A stretch of 16,497 nt of DNA, taken from WLMZ01 sp031410915 (GTDB lineage Bacteria; Actinomycetota; Acidimicrobiia; Acidimicrobiales; Ilumatobacteraceae). How positions within the stretch are numbered: position 1 is the stretch's first letter; each line of letters starts with the position of its first letter. The notes beneath the pieces were generated by a model. That model was not told the DNA's origin, did no database searches, and saw nothing but the letters and a program-made list of their open reading frames with translations. Positions 14,402 through 16,497 of this stretch are shown one piece after another. The stretch spans positions 1-16,497 of the forward strand of contig JANNZY010000195.1 in the NCBI GenBank assembly GCA_031410915.1, written 5' to 3'. Both the position numbers and the translations under genes were made by a program.

Positions 14402-14431
14402 ATCGTAATTACGCAAGTGCCCGCTTGCCAA
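14402..14431 (-). promoter_or_regulatory. promoter and candidate operator of the MFS gene
   Basis: Read on the minus strand, TTGGCA (14426-14431), an 18-nt spacer and TACGAT (14402-14407) form a good -35/-10 pair, and the -10 ends 6 nt before the GTG start, implying a leaderless mRNA. The perfect palindrome CGTAATTACG at 14404-14413 overlaps the -10 and would be a well-placed repressor site. It stands out as AT-rich within GC-rich surroundings. Confidence 0.6.
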
Positions 14432-14468
14432 TAGTGAGCGATGGCTGACTGGCCACGAACGCGCCGGC

Positions 14469-15869
14469 TCAGTGCGGGCTGGTGGGCGCGACGAGCGGCC
14501 ACGGCTCGCTGCGCTCGACGACGAGCGCAGCATCGAGCAGCAGCTGCTCGCTGTGGTGACGACCGACGATCTGCAGGCCGACGGGCAGGCCGTCGATCGA
14601 CCCGGCTGGCACCGACACGGCCGGGTTGCCGTGCAGATTGGCCGGGAAGGTGAGCCGGCCGTTGTTGCCCGCACTGTCGACCACGCCGCCGAACACCGAC
14701 GGCAGCGGTCCCTCAGCCGCGAAGGCGACGTCGGGGTTGCTGGCGGTCATCACGAAGTCGACCTCGGCGAAGATGTCGGCCATGCGCTCGTTGAGCTCCA
14801 TCCGACGTTGCTCGATCTTGACCCGGGCCTCGAGGTTGTAGCGCTCCTGCGTCACCCGCATCGAGCCGCGGATCTCAGGCGTCAGAACGTCCTTGCAGTC
14901 CGGCCAGTGCTCGGCGAGTTGCGCGTAGGTGCCGATGCCGCCGCTGATGCCCCACGCCGCTCCCATGTTCGGCAACGACGTGTCCACACCATCGACGCGA
15001 GTCATCCCGGTGGCGGCGATGAGGCGAGTCGCGGCCGCTTCGAGCGCGGACCACATCGCCGGCGACGTGACCGCACCGCCCCAGCCGGCAACGATCGCAA
15101 CCCGTTTGCCGCGGAGGTCGTCGACCTGCGTGCCGAGTGCACGCTCCCATCCGCTGGTGGCCGGCAGGCTGAACTGGTCGCGGGCGTCGTAGCCGTTGCA
15201 CACGTCGAACCAGCGCGCCGTGTCGCGCACGGACCGGCTGAGGCAACCCACCGTCACGGTGATGTTGCCGATCTTGGATCGGGGTCCGAGCGGGATGCGG
15301 CCGAACGTGGCCTTCAGTCCGAACAACCCGGTGAAGCCGGCCGGAATGCGGATGGAGCCGCCACCGTCGCCACCCGTGCCGAGCGTGACCAGGCCACCGG
15401 CGACGGCCGCTGCGGTGCCGCCGCTGGAACCACCGGGCGTGCGCTCGGTGTTCCACGGGTTGCGGGTCACGCCGTGGATGACGGTGCGCGTCACGTTGAC
15501 GCCGCCGAACTCGCTGGCCGTGGTCTGGCCGGCCAGCACTGCGCCGCCGCGGTCGCGCATCCGGCCGATGTTGGTCGACGTGAACGCGGCGACCTGGTCG
15601 GCGAGCACGGCGCAGGCGTGGGTGTCGGGCCAGCCATCCACCTGGTCGAGCTCTTTGACGCCGACCGGCACGCCGCCGAACGGGAGCGACACATCAGCTG
15701 TCGCGGCGGCGTGCAGGGCCTGCTCGCGGGGTGTGTAGCAGAAGGCGTTGAGCTCGCTCGCGTCGATGGCCGCGTACGTTGCCTGCAGCTCTTCGACCGG
15801 TGAACGCTCGCCGCGGCGGAACGCTTCGACCAGTGAACATGCGTCACCCAACCACGGTGTGTCACTCAT
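14469..15869 (-). CDS. amidase signature family protein
   Basis: Serine hydrolase of the amidase signature family, 466 aa, hydrolysing an amide bond in an unknown substrate. The catalytic triad is visible: Lys72 (VPVGVKELD), the cis-Ser at 148/149 (TPGGSSGGTAAAVA) and the nucleophile Ser172 (GTGGDGGGSIRIPAGFTGLF). DGGGS replaces the more usual DTGGS just before the nucleophile, a minor variation. The C-terminus (NPAVSVPAGSIDGLPVGLQI) is standard. It is not obviously GatA: no GatB or GatC genes are adjacent. The ATG at 15869 is preferred over upstream starts because a TAGCGT box lies 7 nt before it. It is divergent from the thioesterase gene. Confidence 0.92.
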   Translation of the reverse strand: MSDTPWLGDACSLVEAFRRGERSPVEELQATYAAIDASELNAFCYTPREQALHAAATADVSLPFGGVPVGVKELDQVDGWPDTHACAVLADQVAAFTSTNIGRMRDRGGAVLAGQTTASEFGGVNVTRTVIHGVTRNPWNTERTPGGSSGGTAAAVAGGLVTLGTGGDGGGSIRIPAGFTGLFGLKATFGRIPLGPRSKIGNITVTVGCLSRSVRDTARWFDVCNGYDARDQFSLPATSGWERALGTQVDDLRGKRVAIVAGWGGAVTSPAMWSALEAAATRLIAATGMTRVDGVDTSLPNMGAAWGISGGIGTYAQLAEHWPDCKDVLTPEIRGSMRVTQERYNLEARVKIEQRRMELNERMADIFAEVDFVMTASNPDVAFAAEGPLPSVFGGVVDSAGNNGRLTFPANLHGNPAVSVPAGSIDGLPVGLQIVGRHHSEQLLLDAALVVERSEPWPLVAPTSPH

Positions 15870-15876
15870 CACAGCG

Positions 15877-15882
15877 ACGCTA
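15877..15882 (-). promoter_or_regulatory. -10 box of the amidase gene
   Basis: The minus strand reads TAGCGT (TANNNT), 7 nt before the ATG. No Shine-Dalgarno lies between, so the transcript is probably leaderless. It shares a 49-nt divergent region with the thioesterase promoter. Confidence 0.45.
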
Positions 15883-15903
15883 GTGGTCGCAGGCGACCTC
15901 ACG

Positions 15904-15909
15904 TAGAGT
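15904..15909 (+). promoter_or_regulatory. -10 box of the thioesterase gene
   Basis: TAGAGT (TANNNT) ends 9 nt before the ATG at 15919; the leader would be only a few nucleotides. A second ATG at 15911 is in another frame that stops after about 24 codons. Confidence 0.4.
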
Positions 15910-15918
15910 CATGTCGCC

Positions 15919-16497
15919 ATGGACAGCCGCGCCTTCCTCGACCTCCGCGCCACCCACAATCCATACCGCTGGTACATGCCGGTGACACAGACGTTGTCGA
16001 CGTGGGGCGGGTTCCTGTTCGGTGGATGCGGTCTCGGCGCGGCGATCTCGGCGCTCGAGCTAACCTCCGGCCGCGAGTGCGTGTGGGCGACGGGGCAGTA
16101 CCTGTCCTATGCCAAGCCGGGTGAGTCGATGGACATCGATGTCACGCTCGCCGTCGAGGGTCACCAGATCACCCAGGCCCGCGCCGTGTGCCACGTCGGC
16201 AACCGCGAGATCCTGACCGTGAACGCCGCACTCGGTCATCGCGATCTGAACCTGGCCGGGCAGTGGGAGCAGATGCCCGATGTCGGCCCACCCGCGGACT
16301 ACGAGCACCGCCAGCACCGCATGCCCGTCGACGGCACGATCAACGAACGACTCGAGCAACGAATGGTGCTCGGCCGCGACCTCGACACCTTGGACGGCAG
16401 CCACGGCGATGGTCGGACGTTGCTGTGGGCTCGCATCCCCGGCGTCATCGAGGGCGTCGACGCGACGACGCTTGCGATCCTCGGCGACTTCGTGCCG
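15919..16497 (+). CDS. TesB-like acyl-CoA thioesterase (5' part, runs off the window)
   Basis: The ATG at 15919 opens a frame of 193 codons with no stop before the window end. The translation begins MDSRAFLDLRATHNPYRWYM and contains a hotdog-fold pattern typical of the TesB/acyl-CoA thioesterase II family. GGFLFGGCGLGAAISALE is the conserved glycine-rich helix, followed by YLSYAKPGESMDIDVTLAVEG and ARAVCHVGNREILTVNAALG. A complete family member has about 260-290 residues, so roughly a third is missing, including the second hotdog domain's catalytic residues. It probably hydrolyses acyl-CoA to fatty acid and CoA. It is divergent from the amidase gene. Confidence 0.8.
   Translation, partial: MDSRAFLDLRATHNPYRWYMPVTQTLSTWGGFLFGGCGLGAAISALELTSGRECVWATGQYLSYAKPGESMDIDVTLAVEGHQITQARAVCHVGNREILTVNAALGHRDLNLAGQWEQMPDVGPPADYEHRQHRMPVDGTINERLEQRMVLGRDLDTLDGSHGDGRTLLWARIPGVIEGVDATTLAILGDFVP

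Noticed and set aside
14396..14674. 93-residue N-terminal extension of the MFS transporter
   Set aside because: It is Ser/Arg/Pro-rich, overlaps the end of the amidase gene in another frame, and reads through the promoter and palindrome.

Overview
The window looks like chromosomal DNA of a high-GC actinobacterium. I lean towards the Acidimicrobiia (Ilumatobacter-like), from overall protein character rather than any diagnostic marker. The supporting signs are strong GC bias at third codon positions, an lpdA–E2–lipB–lipA order of the kind seen around the shared 2-oxoacid dehydrogenase E2 of actinobacteria, and many starts that lack a Shine-Dalgarno but have a TANNNT box 6-10 nt upstream (leaderless mRNAs).

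Left part (1-5425, + strand) is a lipoate / 2-oxoacid dehydrogenase block. It holds the tail of an unknown gene, dihydrolipoyl dehydrogenase (E3), a single-lipoyl-domain E2 acyltransferase, and one continuous 621-codon reading frame that fuses octanoyltransferase LipB to lipoyl synthase LipA. The E2 lipoyl lysine is the likely substrate of the LipB-LipA protein, and E3 reoxidises the finished cofactor. Between E2 and LipB-LipA lies a 60-bp tandem repeat array whose units share a hairpin of fixed size.

Middle part (5426-10640): a second tandem repeat (119 bp, two copies) and a G-quadruplex motif precede an M24 Xaa-Pro-type peptidase. That gene converges on a minus-strand DUF35–thiolase pair (acyl-CoA metabolism), and a strong hairpin separates them. 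A D-aminoacylase-type amidohydrolase is divergent from the DUF35 gene and is followed by a third tandem repeat (109 bp, two copies).

Right part (10641-16497): a lipoprotein (-), divergent from a polytopic membrane protein (+), then a NarL-type response regulator (+) that converges on an MFS transporter (-). Upstream of the transporter are an amidase (-) and, divergent from the amidase, the start of a TesB-like acyl-CoA thioesterase that runs off the window end.

The most notable points are the LipB-LipA fusion, the three unrelated intergenic tandem-repeat arrays within 7.5 kb, a probable CTG start for lpdA, and the recurring leaderless promoter pattern. No tRNA, rRNA, CRISPR, transposase or integrase was seen.
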